NCBI GenBank assembly: GCA_025084515.1
Contig: JAJAGP010000369.1
Location: forward strand, 1 to 64,000
Direction: 5' to 3'
Length of the DNA stretch: 64,000 bases
From: Ancistrus triradiatus
Lineage: Eukaryota; Chordata; Actinopteri; Siluriformes; Loricariidae
A program made the translations under genes and the position numbers. The first letter of the stretch is position 1; every line of letters begins with the position of its first letter. Shown piece by piece: positions 45,056-56,855 of this stretch. The notes under the pieces were generated by a model. The model had not been told where the DNA came from. It was given only the letters and a program-made list of their open reading frames with translations, and searched no databases.

Positions 45056-45480
45056 GTGGACTGCAAAAAGAGAGCAAACGGCCGTGCCGAAATACACTTC
45101 CACGTGAGCCGCCTGTGCCGTCCCGGCATTGGCTGGCATCGGAAGTGGGGAGGCTGTAAAAAGCAGCAAGCAAAAAGGAGTTCTGCATAAAACGTACTTA
45201 ATGAACGAGTGCAAAATTGAATTACAAAATCACTTTCCGTCTTTAAAGGCCCCTAAAAAGTGGGAGCGCTCCTCGGCGTCGCAATATATTTCCATTTACA
45301 GTCGCGTGATGAAATAAAACGTCGTTTTATATCAATTGCGCTTTGGCAAGAGGAGAAAGGAATTTGCAGCGTGTAAGTACGCTGTCAGACAAACGGCTCG
45401 AGACGAGGCTCAACTTTCTTTCAGCGCAGATATTAATGGCTCCCTCGTGGCTAATGTGTCATTTTTTTCTCCACAACGTA
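45056..45480. promoter_or_regulatory. Candidate enhancer with a HOX/CDX-like palindrome
   Basis: Complex repeat-free DNA with agactagcaattaatgg, cagatattaatggctcc and a 17-bp palindrome ATAAAACGTCGTTTTAT at 45314-45330 (8-bp arms around one T). The arms resemble AT-rich posterior HOX/CDX half-sites. Open frames 44817-45317 on both strands have no domain. Confidence 0.33.
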
Positions 45481-46887
45481 TAGTTAAGCAGATTTTACAG
45501 CCATGCTGCAGTTATACGCTTTCAAAAGTAAAGGTGCCCGAGTGATATTATGAGGTCCTGGGCCTTCAGAAGTTTCTGACATCATGTTACAGCAGATTTC
45601 TGGAAGATGAGGAAAGAAGGAATACATGAGGCAGTCCGCTTTTCTTTTTTGTAATGAATTTCCCCGTGTATGGAAAACCCACATTCTGTCTGGGCTGCTC
45701 TTTCATTGTGGTTTTGCCACAGGGCACGATCGCTCATGACCACGCTACGATCGCTGGATGGCCAAGAACATTTATGAACTTCCCCCGATGACATCAGTCA
45801 AACAGCTCCACTCCGGGCAAACGCTAAACAGATTGGACATTCAGGAACGCTGAACCACAGAGCATCCAAGCGGGGAACTGGAATAGAAAGTTCTGCATTG
45901 TTAATATGATTATAGCTATATATGACTGTCATACGAGATACTCGTAGGGGGGGCTCCAAGGAAGAAAGTTTGGTAAACTACTGATAGCAATAAATCTACA
46001 AGCAAAGACACAAGCTCACTGCTTCAGCCTTTAAGCTGAATCACTGATTGTCTTACTTTTGTCACTCCGTACCAAGCCCCTAAGAGGATCTCGAAGCTGA
46101 ACAGAGCCCGGCAAAATATTAACAACCGCAGATCCGCGTGAAAGAGGGCTGTGGTACCAGGACAGATCGGACAAGAGACAGAGCGAAAGCTCCAGCATGC
46201 TTCTGCAGCATGCACCTGCCATGCAGACTAGCAAATACCTGTACACCTTCTACTGACGTTCCTTCAGCCTTTGTGTCGAGCACAACACACACAGATACCT
46301 GACAAGTCACCGAGTCAGACCGGCCCGGGGGCGCGCCGAAACCTCAGCACAAACATCACTTACTATTAACCTGATTCAAAAATTGTGCAAACTCTGCAAA
46401 CTCTGAGCTCCGCCAAATGAAATGCCGGTGAACGAATAGCTGGCCGTCGTTTAGAAGATGCGTGTGTGTCTTCAACATTAAGCAAATGTGAAAAGAGCCG
46501 ATGATCTTTTATTCAGAAGTGGATTTTCCTGGATTTTCCTCCAGAACTAATGACTTTGAAAATAATTCCCTACAAACTTAACGGGGAGTAGTGCAGCGGT
46601 CTTCTTTTAAAATGCTAAGTAGCCCCTTCTATAGACCTTAAAACACAGTGGTTAGTCCTGCAAGTTAAAAAAAAACCCTAATCAGCACTTTCAAACTCTT
46701 TTGAATTTAATATTGATGATTCACACAGGATCAAAGAGCAGAGATATGTTAATCCTGCTTGCTCACCAAACATATTTATGAACTCCGGGGTGTCAACAGA
46801 TTGTCTAGATCAAATTCAGACCAACTTAGTTAGAGCAGCCTCGATGGGCCATGAGAAAAGTCATGAATAACCTGTATAACATAGTAC
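45481..46887. other. Unique sequence, no gene seen
   Basis: Overlapping minus frames at 46024-46310 have no domain. A GC-rich spot (ggcccgggggcgcgcc) lies at 46323-46338. Confidence 0.35.
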
Positions 46888-46955
46888 CAGAGGTGGATAG
46901 AGTGGCTGTTACTTTTAAGAATATTACCTAACGTAATAAGTACTTGAGCATGAAC
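46888..46955. repeat. Possible fish MITE end ('cagaggtggatagagt')
   Basis: accagaggtggatagagtgg, then ttacttttaag and aagtacttgagc, resembles a common fish repeat beginning 'gaggtggacagagta'. Single degraded copy. Confidence 0.35.
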
Positions 46956-47047
46956 AATAAAAGTATGATTAGACATAATTAGACAAAAGCAGGAAGATCC
47001 TGTATGAATAAACAAAGACAAAACCTATTTAAACTTATGTATTAATA

Positions 47048-47200
47048 TCTGGATGGCACTATGGCATAGATGACGTAGATTCGAATTCCGGCTTGGCTGA
47101 TGTCCATTTCCTCTGGATACCCTGGACACCCACCTTGTCCAGGCTCATGCATTCATCTTGTGCCCTGTACTGCCTGTTAGACTCCTGCTTGGAGCAAGCA
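47048..47200 (+). repeat. Degraded tRNA-derived SINE
   Basis: ctggatggcactatggcata, box B-like gattcgaattccgg, then gtccatttcctctggatacc and cttgtgccctgtactgcc in the usual order. Confidence 0.55.
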
Positions 47201-47763
47201 AACAAGCTGGAAATGGTCATTTGTAGAAACAAGTAGGATTTCAGTAATATATATTGCTATATTATTATATTATTAAGTCTATAAATGGACATTCTGCGCT
47301 GTGATGACTAATGTGACCCCAAAACCACTGACCTCTGTTGCCAAGACCGAGTTTCCAACTTGCAAATAAAGTGTTCTGAGTATATGACTTGGCATTTCAG
47401 TTCAGTTTTGTTTAGGGAGTTTTGTTGACTTCATAAATACAGTATGCGAGCGTCACGGATTCCTCTGGTATCAAACCTTCCAGGCTTTGGTCATAACCCG
47501 AGGTCAGGGAGTGCCGAAAACGTACTGGTGACAATAGAGAGCCGTTCATGCAGAACACCAAAGTGTTAAAACTGTGCAAAAACACAGAGCAATTACTAGC
47601 AGGACGCTTGTGCTCGAGTTAATACGTAATTACAGATAACCTCTGAAAGGTCGTGGCCTTCAAACGTTACCATAAACCCCAACGCTGTTAGTTCCTTCAT
47701 TATTACAACAGCATGTACGTTATTCTGTAGATTAACATGATGCAAGTCGTAGCAGTAAATATA
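47201..47763. other. Unique sequence, nothing seen
   Basis: No feature recognised. 47762-47763 is the TA beside the next element. Confidence 0.3.
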
Positions 47764-48107
47764 CACCATACGACCAAAAGTATGTGGACAACCCTTCCAA
47801 TTAGGGATCTCTGTTATTTCGTCTTCATAACATGACGTATTCAGGCATGGACTCTCCAGAGAAAAGCAGTGTCAGTAGAATGGTCTGTACTAAACACCTC
47901 AGAGACTCAAAAACATAGTACAAAAATGGTTTGGATGGAGATCTTGGACGATTTACACAAAACCCTGACCTTAGAATTTGGATGCCAACATTGAGTCAGG
48001 GCCTAAGGTCCAACATCACTAAGCCATGTTCGAAAATCTAAGTTAAGACTCTCATACAGTTTTTGGATCTTATTTATGGGTGTCCACAAACTTTTTCCCC
48101 CATGTAG
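47764..48107. mobile_element. Small Tc1/mariner-like MITE, copy 1
   Basis: The left tip caccatacgaccaaaagtat, then gtggacaac, mirrors the right tip gggtgtccacaaactttttc and catgtagt. It is 344 bp with TA on both sides. It shares ends with 56370-56703, 60965-61030 and 13812-13892. No coding capacity. Confidence 0.8.
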
Positions 48108-49280
48108 TATCCTTTTAAAGCAAAACGTGGCACAGCACACACCTCCAGCCAAGCCTTCGTAACACGCCAATCATATTCGGAATAGAGAACCTGTTCCTTA
48201 GTCCGTTATGTACCTTAGTCTGAAGCCTCTGGCAGCTCTGTACGACCGCTGGCCAGCCCGTGAACCGATCCCTGGACGGAACTCTGTTCTTGACTTAATT
48301 AAGTCTGTGTTTAATCATATTTATGTTTACATTTGTTCAAGTTCAGGTCAAATTTGAGCCCCGGGCCTTAAGTTTGGTACATGCTCTCTAAGACCATTAG
48401 GAATAGTCTCATGTGCAGCCTAATAAATGCATTATTTTTTATAATATTCAAAATCGAAATACAAGTGCCCTGTGTTTATAATTAAATGTGCAATTAATGG
48501 AATCTAATAATCAAAAATATGCAGACTGTGAGACTGTGATAGAAATAAATAAAACAAAAACTTGGTTGCTGATCTGAGCTTGTCTGCAGTTCTGTGCCAG
48601 TGACATGTCGGACTTTCTCGTACGTGAGCGCTGGTTCTTGTCGAGAAAACAATTTGACAAGCAGGAGACAGAAATGCTACCAGCAGAAACCAACAGAAAT
48701 CCCACTACCAAAGAAAACAAATCCTGGTCTATGCTCCTTTCTCTGTGTTCCTCACTGGGCTGTTTAATCAGATGGCAACATCCACCAGCAACCAGGTTAA
48801 TATTGGACTTTATAAGCAGGTTCTGTATGTGGATCATCTGAAGATCGTGGGAAGACCAAAAGTATTTGCTAATTCAACAATAACAGGAGACGCGTGATAA
48901 AATAAAAAATAAATAAAGTTGTCTGAGATTGACCAGTACTCATTATGAAGTACAACAAAGCAAATGGCGCCCCTTCAGCGGAATGACTCTAACAGTCTTT
49001 TCAGTTTACCTTTCATTCTGAAAGGTTTGTGTGCGAAATCGACAACGGCCAGAAATATCAGGACACTTGGAGACCTAATGGCTTCTAATATTAGCTGTAT
49101 AATCCTGATGTGCCAGAAATAGAACAATAGTTCTGCCCGTACAGTCCAGGCCCGGTATCAGATTAGGGTCGGCTGTATTTAAACAAAGCGCTGAGACGCA
49201 TTAACCTTCGAAAGCGTCCACCAAGGTCGTTCTGTTGCAGCGGTGTTCATTTCACATTCGCTGACTTAATGCGTAAACAA
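48108..49280. other. Unique sequence, no gene seen
   Basis: The region 48511-48841 is open on both strands. The minus frame has a hydrophobic segment (DLFSLVVGFLLVSAGSISVS) but no family match I can name. Confidence 0.35.
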
Positions 49281-49640
49281 TGTGTGGATGCAGTTGTGGT
49301 TCTCGACATCCATTTTTGTGTTTGCGGTAACCCAGTGTGTCAGAATTACAGATTCGAGGAGAAATACTTCCCTGGAAAGTACTGCGTTATTCCTTGAATT
49401 GCTCATCTTCTCCCGTCGCTTGCAACCAGATCCTTTTATTTGGGCAAGCCAGGAATTGTGCACAGGCTGCTTTAAAAAAAGGTTTCTCCCAAAACCGCCA
49501 CGAGCCACTCACAGCCTCGGCTTTCCAGACGCCGTGCCGAGTTCTGATGAAGAAGCATCTCTCGCTGGAGAGAGATAGAGGACGTCCTAGCGGAGCAACA
49601 GTGGGTACCGGGGGTGACGTCACCTAAGGCCACCCCTACA
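49281..49640. other. Stop-poor segment with a perfect CRE palindrome
   Basis: Four frames of 78-98 codons overlap on both strands without a domain. GGTGACGTCACC at 49613-49624 is a perfect 12-bp palindrome containing the cAMP-response octamer. Its function is unknown. Confidence 0.35.
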
Positions 49641-50689
49641 ACGTGCCAGGCTGCCCTGCAGTGGCTGCTTTGGCTGGTTATCCTGGCACAGAACCAAGTT
49701 TAGCTGCCTTCTTTGTTTAGTAATGCCCACTTTATTAATGCCTCCTCCCCTGTCCTCCCTCTTTTTGTCTCACTGTGCCTTTCATAAGTCCTGAATGAGC
49801 TGCGTCCTGTTTGAGGACAGATCATGAACTTATTGGAACCTCATGCTAATAGACAACGTTTTCAGGAGATGGCCCATCGGCACAGCGTTTATGATGGTTT
49901 TCACATGGTCCATGCCCTGCTTTAAGATTTCCTTCACTTTTCCTTTCCCTGTTACTGAGGGATATTTGCTTTTCAGCCCTACCTATTGTCCATTGAAGAG
50001 CCAAACGGGCTTATAAGATAATACTGTAAAGACAAGCTATCTAAATCTTAACGAAATCACAAATATCAGCATGAAAGCCTGTATCTTGCAGCGTGTGCAA
50101 CCTGGTCACGTTATTTCCACAGTGAAAAGAGGTTACACAGTGACAAATATCCATAAAATACCCCATGCACACACCTTCACACCTAAACAGGCATTAAAAG
50201 ATAAGCACAGGGATCGGCGTGTCCCCCTAAGCGCCTGTGCACGGTCATAATTCAGTCCTACCGCAGTCGATTTTCGGAGAACAGAGAACGTATACAGTAG
50301 GAAATATTCCAGCCCTTTCGGCTGATCTCAGGTCAGGCTTGCTGCGCCAAGTACATCACATATTAGAAACCGAGTCGACCCGGCTGATCCTGAGTCAGGG
50401 GCAAACAGTGGATGAGGGTTTGTGCCACGTGTGTGTAATTTGAGCCCCCTGGTGACACTCATAAATAAATGGCCTGCCTGTGGGAAAGTGTGAGGCTTCA
50501 CAGAGGGGGGCGTGAGGCAGAGAGCAGTGGGAATGATGCCCATGTTATGTCTGCAATAAATCCAGCTGCTTGCTTTTCATAGCGTTGAATGTCCCAGACC
50601 ACATGTGTACGATGAGATGTATAACCGATCACTGTTCAAACCTCCACAAAGACACGCTCCATGAGGGAGTTCACATGTCCTTAACGATC
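49641..50689. other. Unique sequence, no gene seen
   Basis: No motif-bearing frame. Confidence 0.3.
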
Positions 50690-51550
50690 CGATCATAATC
50701 TGATTTCTGCAGATTACTCAAGCGGTCATGTAAACAGCGTACTCCGATCTAGAAATCAGATTAAGCAATAAATAGAACTGGAGTTTATTCCAGTCATTTC
50801 TCCGTCTGTATCCTACAGGTTGCCAGGTCTGCTTATTCTAAGGTATTGGCTTTATTTGGCACTTTTTCCATTGACTGTGGAGTTTTGTTTCTCGTGGGAT
50901 CTGGCAACCCTGGAATTAAACGTGCCACGGAATTCAACTCGCAAAACCTGGATTGGATTTACGAAAGCCTTCTTGAGAAGAAAACTTGAAGGTGTTTAAA
51001 TCAAACCCTAAGATGATCATGAGAATGTTCTTAAATGCAATTCTGGAAGAAAAACCTTAAAAAAGTTCTCAAATATTAACTAAAGTTTTTTTTTGGTAGG
51101 CTGTTGCATATTGCAGCTTCAATATATGACACGAGACACATTTTGATTTTGTATTTACCTTATTGCTGTTATTTAAAACATAAAACTCATATCCATCTGA
51201 AACACAGATTAGAGCAACAGCTTTGCCATATCCTTCCTTTTCTTTGTAGACAATTGTATTTTTACTATTTTATTTATTCGTCCTTCACTCGAAAGGCTTT
51301 TGAAGTGAAACTATATTGTCCTCGTTTTCAAGAATACCACATGTTCTTAGAATTGTCCTTAAAAGAAAAAGATCATTCTTAAGAAGTCATTTGAGTAAAT
51401 ATTTTTTGCAGATTACTGGCTGATTGCACAGTAGAAGTCCGATTATTGCCCAAAGACTTTCCATTGTCCCAATTGCTCGTAAACTAGTGACAAAATCTGC
51501 TTTTCTGCAGTTATCGGATTACTAAGCGCATGTAAACGCACTCGGTGTGT
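50690..51550. repeat. Two direct fragments of a 'catgtaaacg' MITE-like repeat
   Basis: ctgcagattactcaagcggt, then catgtaaacagcgtactccg, at 50707-50747 parallels a stretch at about 51509-51544 (ctgcagttatcggattacta, agcgcatgtaaacgcactcg). Both are in the same orientation. The intervening 0.75 kb is AT-rich with cttaaaa/ttcttaag blocks. Confidence 0.45.
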
Positions 51551-53451
51551 CCCTCACAAACCGGGTTTACCTCAGGTAAGGACTTTGCTCCAGTAATTGG
51601 TAGACAAACTTTATATCACGTACCCAGTGCTGAGGCAGAGCTGGTGCTTGCATGAGGAACCTTTTAGAAACAGGCCCACAAGTCCACAGTCCTAAGAGCC
51701 AAACCGATGCATAATCAGATGAGGAAGTTCTTTAACGCACTATGTAAACATAATAACCATGCAAAGTGACGCCAGACTTTGAAAACATATTTTTCCTGTT
51801 TAAAAATTTGTTTAGTCTGCTCCGACTGCAAGCCAAACATGTCTGTACAGGGATTTTAATATCTCTGTGTTTATTTAACAATTGCATATCATTGTTTGTG
51901 AAGCTGTGCAGCTCGAGGCTCCAGGGGAAGGCCACTTCTTCGTTTTATTAAGACCCCGTAATAAAGAGTTCCCGAAATATGAATATTCGATCAAGAAGTT
52001 GCTCTGCTGTTATTCAAGGACGCTTAACCTTCTGCCTCGGCATGAATCTAGGACGTTCTGACCACAGTGCGGTTTTCATCAGATCTCAGGCAGCCTCATT
52101 AGACAAATCCTGGTTTTCGTCAGAACACTTCAAAGTGAGGCAGCTTCACCATGTTAAACGAAGAAGCGTACAGAAGCGGGATGGTCACGGAGAAAGGAGC
52201 TGCAATGAAGAAAAGCCTAATGGAGATTTCTCACAGCAAAAAGGCTTCACTGTTCAGGGAAACAGTGGGATATTGCAGTTTTTGTGTTTGAATAAATATG
52301 GAAATCCACCAAGCTTTCGTAAACATTTTATTTCCACATTTCACTGAAATTGTGGTCTTAAAGCAATCACGTGTTTAAGAGCTGTTTAGGTTTGTGGGAG
52401 CGACAAATGCTTCCCATCATGCTTGTACCATCAGGGATGTTCCCCTGCCTCCGAGCAGGTCCCTGAACCTTCAACATCTCAGCTTAATGGTACGTCGCTC
52501 CAGAGAAGTGTGGCTCCGAAATTCTGTAAATGTAATATAGTTACCAGTCCCTGAAGTCCCAATCTGTCGCTCTCCCTGTCAGCCATCCGATTTCAAGATT
52601 AATATCGCAGTATTTTTGCTGGCTTGTACTAGTTAGCGCACCTCCTTCGGTCGCCATTTCTCATTTTATGCGCGTCGTTTAACGAGGCGTAGCGTCGGCA
52701 CCCGCCAAGTCAAATTCCTCCCGAGTCTTACGGGTCTGATCTGAATCTGATTATCCTCGGGAGAGATGGAGGATCAGCGTGAGGACGTACCGTGCATCTG
52801 TTTTATTTAAGCTCAGCTTTAATTTCCCCTTGAAGATCAGAACCCTGCTGGACCTCCGCTATGCACACTACTGTTAATAACATAAATGTGTCACATTACA
52901 TATGACACTTCGTCCTTCCTCGCTACCCTGGACTGAGGCTTTTACAGCCTCCTGTGAAGAAACTTTTAATTCCGGGAATAAATTGGACGTTCAGAGTGCT
53001 TAAGATGCCTTTGAGACGAACAGGACCTGAAAGGACACTGCTGGATTGACACTGCTGGGAATAGGGGGGACTGGAGTCTTTGAACACACAACCTGCTGGT
53101 TTGGTGAGCTGCCCAATAGTGAAATGCACTCATTTCTAAAGAACAGATATTATCGTACCGTGATATGACCTCAGAACAGTGAATATTGTGAAGGAATATC
53201 AGAGAATAATACCTAGGCATACAGTAGATGGTTCATGGTTCATGGAAAATCCACGGCGGTCACTGTTCCACCTTCTTTGGTCTTTAATAGATGTTGCAAA
53301 GCTCTGAGGTGTCATTCTGGGCAATATCCTGCTACAAACAAGCCTTTTTTCTAGTGGTCTCACACTTTTGGCCTCCACTCTATACGGTACAATGACATCT
53401 GTCTCTCTAAACTCTCAAAATTTGATTCCCTCATCGAAAGTAATGGGTATT
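51551..53451. other. Unique sequence, no gene seen
   Basis: The frame 51979-52347 (122 codons) has no domain. 52620-52760 has several CpGs (tatgcgcgtcgtttaacg). No repeat ends were found. Confidence 0.35.
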
Positions 53452-53520
53452 TTAATAGATAGATAGATAGACCACTTTATTAATCCCAGAGGGAACTCCG
53501 TGAATATCCTAACCTACAAT
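53452..53520 (-). repeat. LINE-type 3' end with (GATA)n tail
   Basis: agatagatagatag, then accactttattaatcccaga and gggaact, is the complement of the common fish LINE 3' end ('tttattgatccc' type) with its tetranucleotide tail. Only about 70 bp is present. Confidence 0.55.
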
Positions 53521-53557
53521 TCTAATCGCTAACGCACTGGAATTGGGATATACGTTA

Positions 53558-53950
53558 CTGTGCAAAGGTCTTAGGCCACCTTCAGATTTGTTGTTTTAGC
53601 AATGGTACTTGGCTTTTGTCTCTCCTCTTAATGATAATAATCCTCTTTTCCTCTGATCTTCATTCCAATCTTTGTGATCTTTAGCACATCTTAGCCTTTT
53701 CTTCCTGTCCCCATTCCGAAAAAGGGGTTTCCGGGCTGCTACCCTTCCAAACACCATTCCTGATCAAGCTTGGCCATTCCTGGACAGGGTATTTTCTGTT
53801 TTTAATACTGCATACAACTTTTCTGTATTTTCTGGTTGCATTCGAATAAAGAGACCAGGAAATAATTATATATGGTCATCATACCATTGCTAAAACAATA
53901 GTACATGTACCATATAGCTAATGATGGCCTAAGACTTTTGCACATCAGGG
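53558..53950. mobile_element. Mariner-like MITE (family M, copy 3)
   Basis: The left end ctgtgcaaaggtcttaggcc, then gatttgttgttttagcaa, mirrors the right end attgctaaaacaa, then ggcctaagacttttgc. On the minus strand 53660-53700 encodes a remnant like that of copy 1 (AKxHKDW type). The interior near 53720-53790 matches copy 2. Confidence 0.8.
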
Positions 53951-54185
53951 TATCATAGTGGAAGTAGATGGTGTTCTGAATGGCATCTTGCCTCGACATG
54001 CCCTGCTTCCCTTCTATCAATGAGAAAACTGTAAGGCAAATGTCGTTTCATTTAATTATATTGCTAGTTTATTTTGTCTTCCTTTATAGGGGTACAAAAA
54101 CAAGATAAATGACATGGGTATAGCAGACTAAACTCTTATATCACTTCTTATATCTCATTGCTTAAGAGTTTGTTTTTTACCATCA
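53951..54185. other. Unique AT-rich sequence, nothing seen
   Basis: No feature recognised. Confidence 0.3.
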
Positions 54186-54665
54186 GGTAAGTACTGACGT
54201 AAGTGTGCCCCGTTTAAGCACGGCCCATCGCCAGACTGTCTGTGGCCCACACAGAGAGAAGCAGTCGGAGCCTGGCACCTCCCTCTTTATTGGGGCTGGC
54301 TTCTCCCGCTGAGCCACTTTCATTCCAGCGCTTTCTGCCTAGAGTGGCAACACTAATATTAGATCAGCTAGGGGTGCCGCTCGATAGAAAGCGCTTAAAA
54401 ATACGCCGGTTAAAATAATTGCTCTCACTTTTCTGGAGCTGTAAAAGCCGCCTGTGTAATTCAGCGGTACGAGTGCACCCTTTCAAACAATTGCTCATCA
54501 AACTCCGAGGAGGGGCACTACGTTTAATTAGTGGCACTGCATTTCCACGGAAATTAATCCGGGCTTGTTGTACGAAGCAGTAATTGCTGGGGTGATGGCA
54601 TTATTTATTTCGCTGCTTAAAAAAAAGGCTTCACCTTAAGCTTTGCTGGCTGCTTTTGCTAGAAG
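54186..54665. promoter_or_regulatory. Candidate enhancer / conserved noncoding block
   Basis: A repeat-free block with a dense series of homeodomain-type cores: aaaataattgctctc, gtgtaattcagcgg, aaacaattgctcatc, gtttaattagtggc, ggaaattaatccggg, gcagtaattgctgg. No frame is open across it. It is the most enhancer-like stretch in the window by eye. Confidence 0.38.
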
Positions 54666-55737
54666 GCCACGATTTTAAATATCATTTAGAGCCATCTAAA
54701 TCATAGCCAAACATTTGCATAAGAAAATATCTGGAATGTGCTTGTTTAACTAATCTATAACAGAAAAGTATACAAAGACTGTAAAACAGAACTCCCAAAA
54801 GCCCAGCACTGAGACGTGGGTACCTCTGGTGATGTTCCAGCAAGATGTTTGCATTACGAACGGGGTTCAAGTGTGCCAGGAATGCCAACTCCTGGAAACT
54901 GAATCCAAGCATCAAACTGAACTTTCCTCCTTGCATCACATGCCTTCCAAATTGAAACCCCTCAAGTTTGTAACCAACCTCTGGGGAAGTGATTTTTGAG
55001 CACAGTAGGCACGTGATGCCTGGCATTAAGTTCTGTGTGATGCCTGGGATTGGTTATCGATGGCATTTAAAGTCAATCTGTTTCCTGGCACCATTACTTC
55101 CAGCGTTTGGTCATCTGCCAGTTAGTTCTGAAGAACTGGAAATCAACCCATCTGTTTCCCAGAGTTTCTTGCATCCTTAAGACCAGGTTTGGGATCCAAG
55201 GCCTGGGTCATCTGGGTTGTGGCTTGGTCTTTGAGTATCACGTGACACAGACTTTTCCTTCATATATTTTTGTGAACTGTTTTTATCCAAAATTTCAGTC
55301 CTGGATTCCATGCACTTCCCTAGTGAGGGTCAGGGAGGTGACAGGCTAGGAAGGTTCTCTAGATCTTCCTGAGGGTTCCTCAGACATTCCAAAGATGGTT
55401 ATGAGATAGAAACCCCTCCCGTGGGTCATAGGTCTGCCCTGTAGACTATATTTGGAGGTATGTGACTGGAAAAACTGTATCAGGAGCCAAACATGGAAAA
55501 TTCTTGCGAGACGCCCAAAATCAAATCAGCTGGCTCCTCTTGAGCCCAAGGCCCACAGATTGACAAATTGCTCACCCTGTCTTGTTTTGTCCAAAATGTT
55601 TGTTTAACGAATTTGGCAGAAGCCTTTACAGCTGGTGTTGAATCCTGCATCCTAAATATTGACAATGCAATCAGACCGGAGCTTTTGTAAGACTTCTACT
55701 TTTAGCAATTTGTACTGCTAATACAGTATGTCTTTAC
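54666..55737. other. Unique sequence, no gene seen
   Basis: The minus frame 54682-55026 (114 codons) has a hydrophobic stretch (LLGVLFYSLCILFCYRL) but no family I recognise. Confidence 0.35.
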
Positions 55738-55742
55738 ACAAC

Positions 55743-55787
55743 CCCTCTCTCTCCCTCTCTCTCTCCCTCTCTCTCTCCCTCTCTCCT
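55743..55787. repeat. (CTCTCTCC)n pyrimidine tract
   Basis: ctctctccctctctctctcc-type units. It directly precedes tgtgccccctgcag and would act as a polypyrimidine tract on the plus strand. Confidence 0.9.
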
Positions 55788-55800
55788 GTGCCCCCTGCAG

Positions 55801-56000
55801 ATGCGTACAGAATCCTCCATTCCTCTGCAGCCAGCCTTAATTTAGCGAGGTGCCTTTGGGCTACAGAGCCATGCTGGCCACCTCCGAAAGCGTGCCATGA
55901 CAACCAAACCCCTCCAGAGGCCCTAATCCACTAATCCTACTGGAGACACGGCATGCCGCCTGACACAGGACGTTTAATTAAGACGCAGAGGGCTGTGGAG
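55801..56000 (+). other. Exon-like segment or conserved noncoding element
   Basis: This 200-bp segment lies between an excellent splice-acceptor arrangement (pyrimidine tract, then ccccctgcag ending at 55800) and a consensus-like donor (ggag|gtgagg at 56001). All three plus frames contain stops, the latest near 55932, so it cannot be an internal coding exon. It could be an untranslated, lncRNA or poison exon, or an enhancer with fortuitous sites. Sequence such as ggacgtttaattaagacgc is also enhancer-like. No homology claim can be made. Confidence 0.3.
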
Positions 56001-56369
56001 GTGAGGGGCCATGAGCAGCCAAAATACTGGAGCTGTTCTGAACAGGAAGTTGTTTTTACTGAGACTAGTTGGCAGCCTCCAGGCCTCGGTGTCAGAAATA
56101 ATTTCATCAGCCAATAGCCGAGTTCAGAATCGTGTTGGTCTTTTCCAGTTTTTCTTAAGTCTCAGGACGGACGTATAAATCCACCGATGAATCAATAAAC
56201 CGACCAATCAATCATTAAGTAACCATTAATAAAGGACATATGCTGGCACAAGGAAAGAATATGCCCGCAGGACAGTCAACTGCAACATGAAAATGAAATA
56301 ACCGATAAAAATCCCAGTGAATGCCAGATTCAAACCCAAATCATTGGAAAATACTTGGCAATGAATATA
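56001..56369. other. Unique sequence, nothing seen
   Basis: No gene. 56368-56369 is the TA of the next element. Confidence 0.3.
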
Positions 56370-56703
56370 CACTATGTCCAAATGTTTGTGGACACCCCTT
56401 CTCTAGAATGCATTCAGCTACTTTAAGTTGCACCTCAAGAACAGGTCTCTCTGGAGAGGATAAACCTAAACCTATTGGTACCAAGCCTAATGCCAGGCCT
56501 GGGCTAGAGGGGTGTGAAGTCCCTCAGCATTGAGCTGTGGAATGATGGTGCACCACCTGATACTTTTGGGATGGGCAATGCTGACAGCAATCATTGCTCC
56601 AACATCTAGTAGAAAGCCTTCCCAGGACAGGGAAGGTCTGGTCTTCTGTAACACACTCAATTTCAGAATGAGCAGGTGACCAAACACTTTTGGTTATATA
56701 TCA
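56370..56703. mobile_element. Small Tc1/mariner-like MITE, copy 2
   Basis: The left tip cactatgtccaaatgtttgt, then ggacacccct, mirrors the right tip gtgaccaaacacttttggtt, then atat. The interior has tccctcagcattgagctgtg and ccaacatctagtagaaagcc, the second also partly in copy 1. It is about 334 bp, with a TA at the left. Confidence 0.8.
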
Positions 56704-56764
56704 TAAGTAAATGCATCCTGATGCATTCAAATCAATTTGGCCATTTTTCCCCCAACTGTGGTTC

Positions 56765-56855
56765 TCCCTCGGGCACAGTGGACAAATGTGTCAGTCCACC
56801 CCCTCAAAGACCGGGGTTCGAGTCCCGGCAGTTCGGGCTTCACATGCAGAGAGTC
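56765..56855 (+). repeat. tRNA-derived SINE head
   Basis: tcgggcacagtggacaaatg, then gaccggggttcgagtcccgg. Box B (ggttcgagtcc) is perfect. The box A region is altered and no body follows. Confidence 0.75.

Noticed and set aside
48511..48837. Possible membrane protein on the minus strand
   Set aside because: One hydrophobic run only, no family pattern, and the opposite strand is equally open.
54682..55026. 114-codon minus frame with a hydrophobic segment
   Set aside because: No recognisable family and no splice or promoter context.
55728..55934. Coding exon after the ccccctgcag acceptor
   Set aside because: The frame stops before the candidate donor at 56001 and shows no domain; kept only as an exon-like segment.
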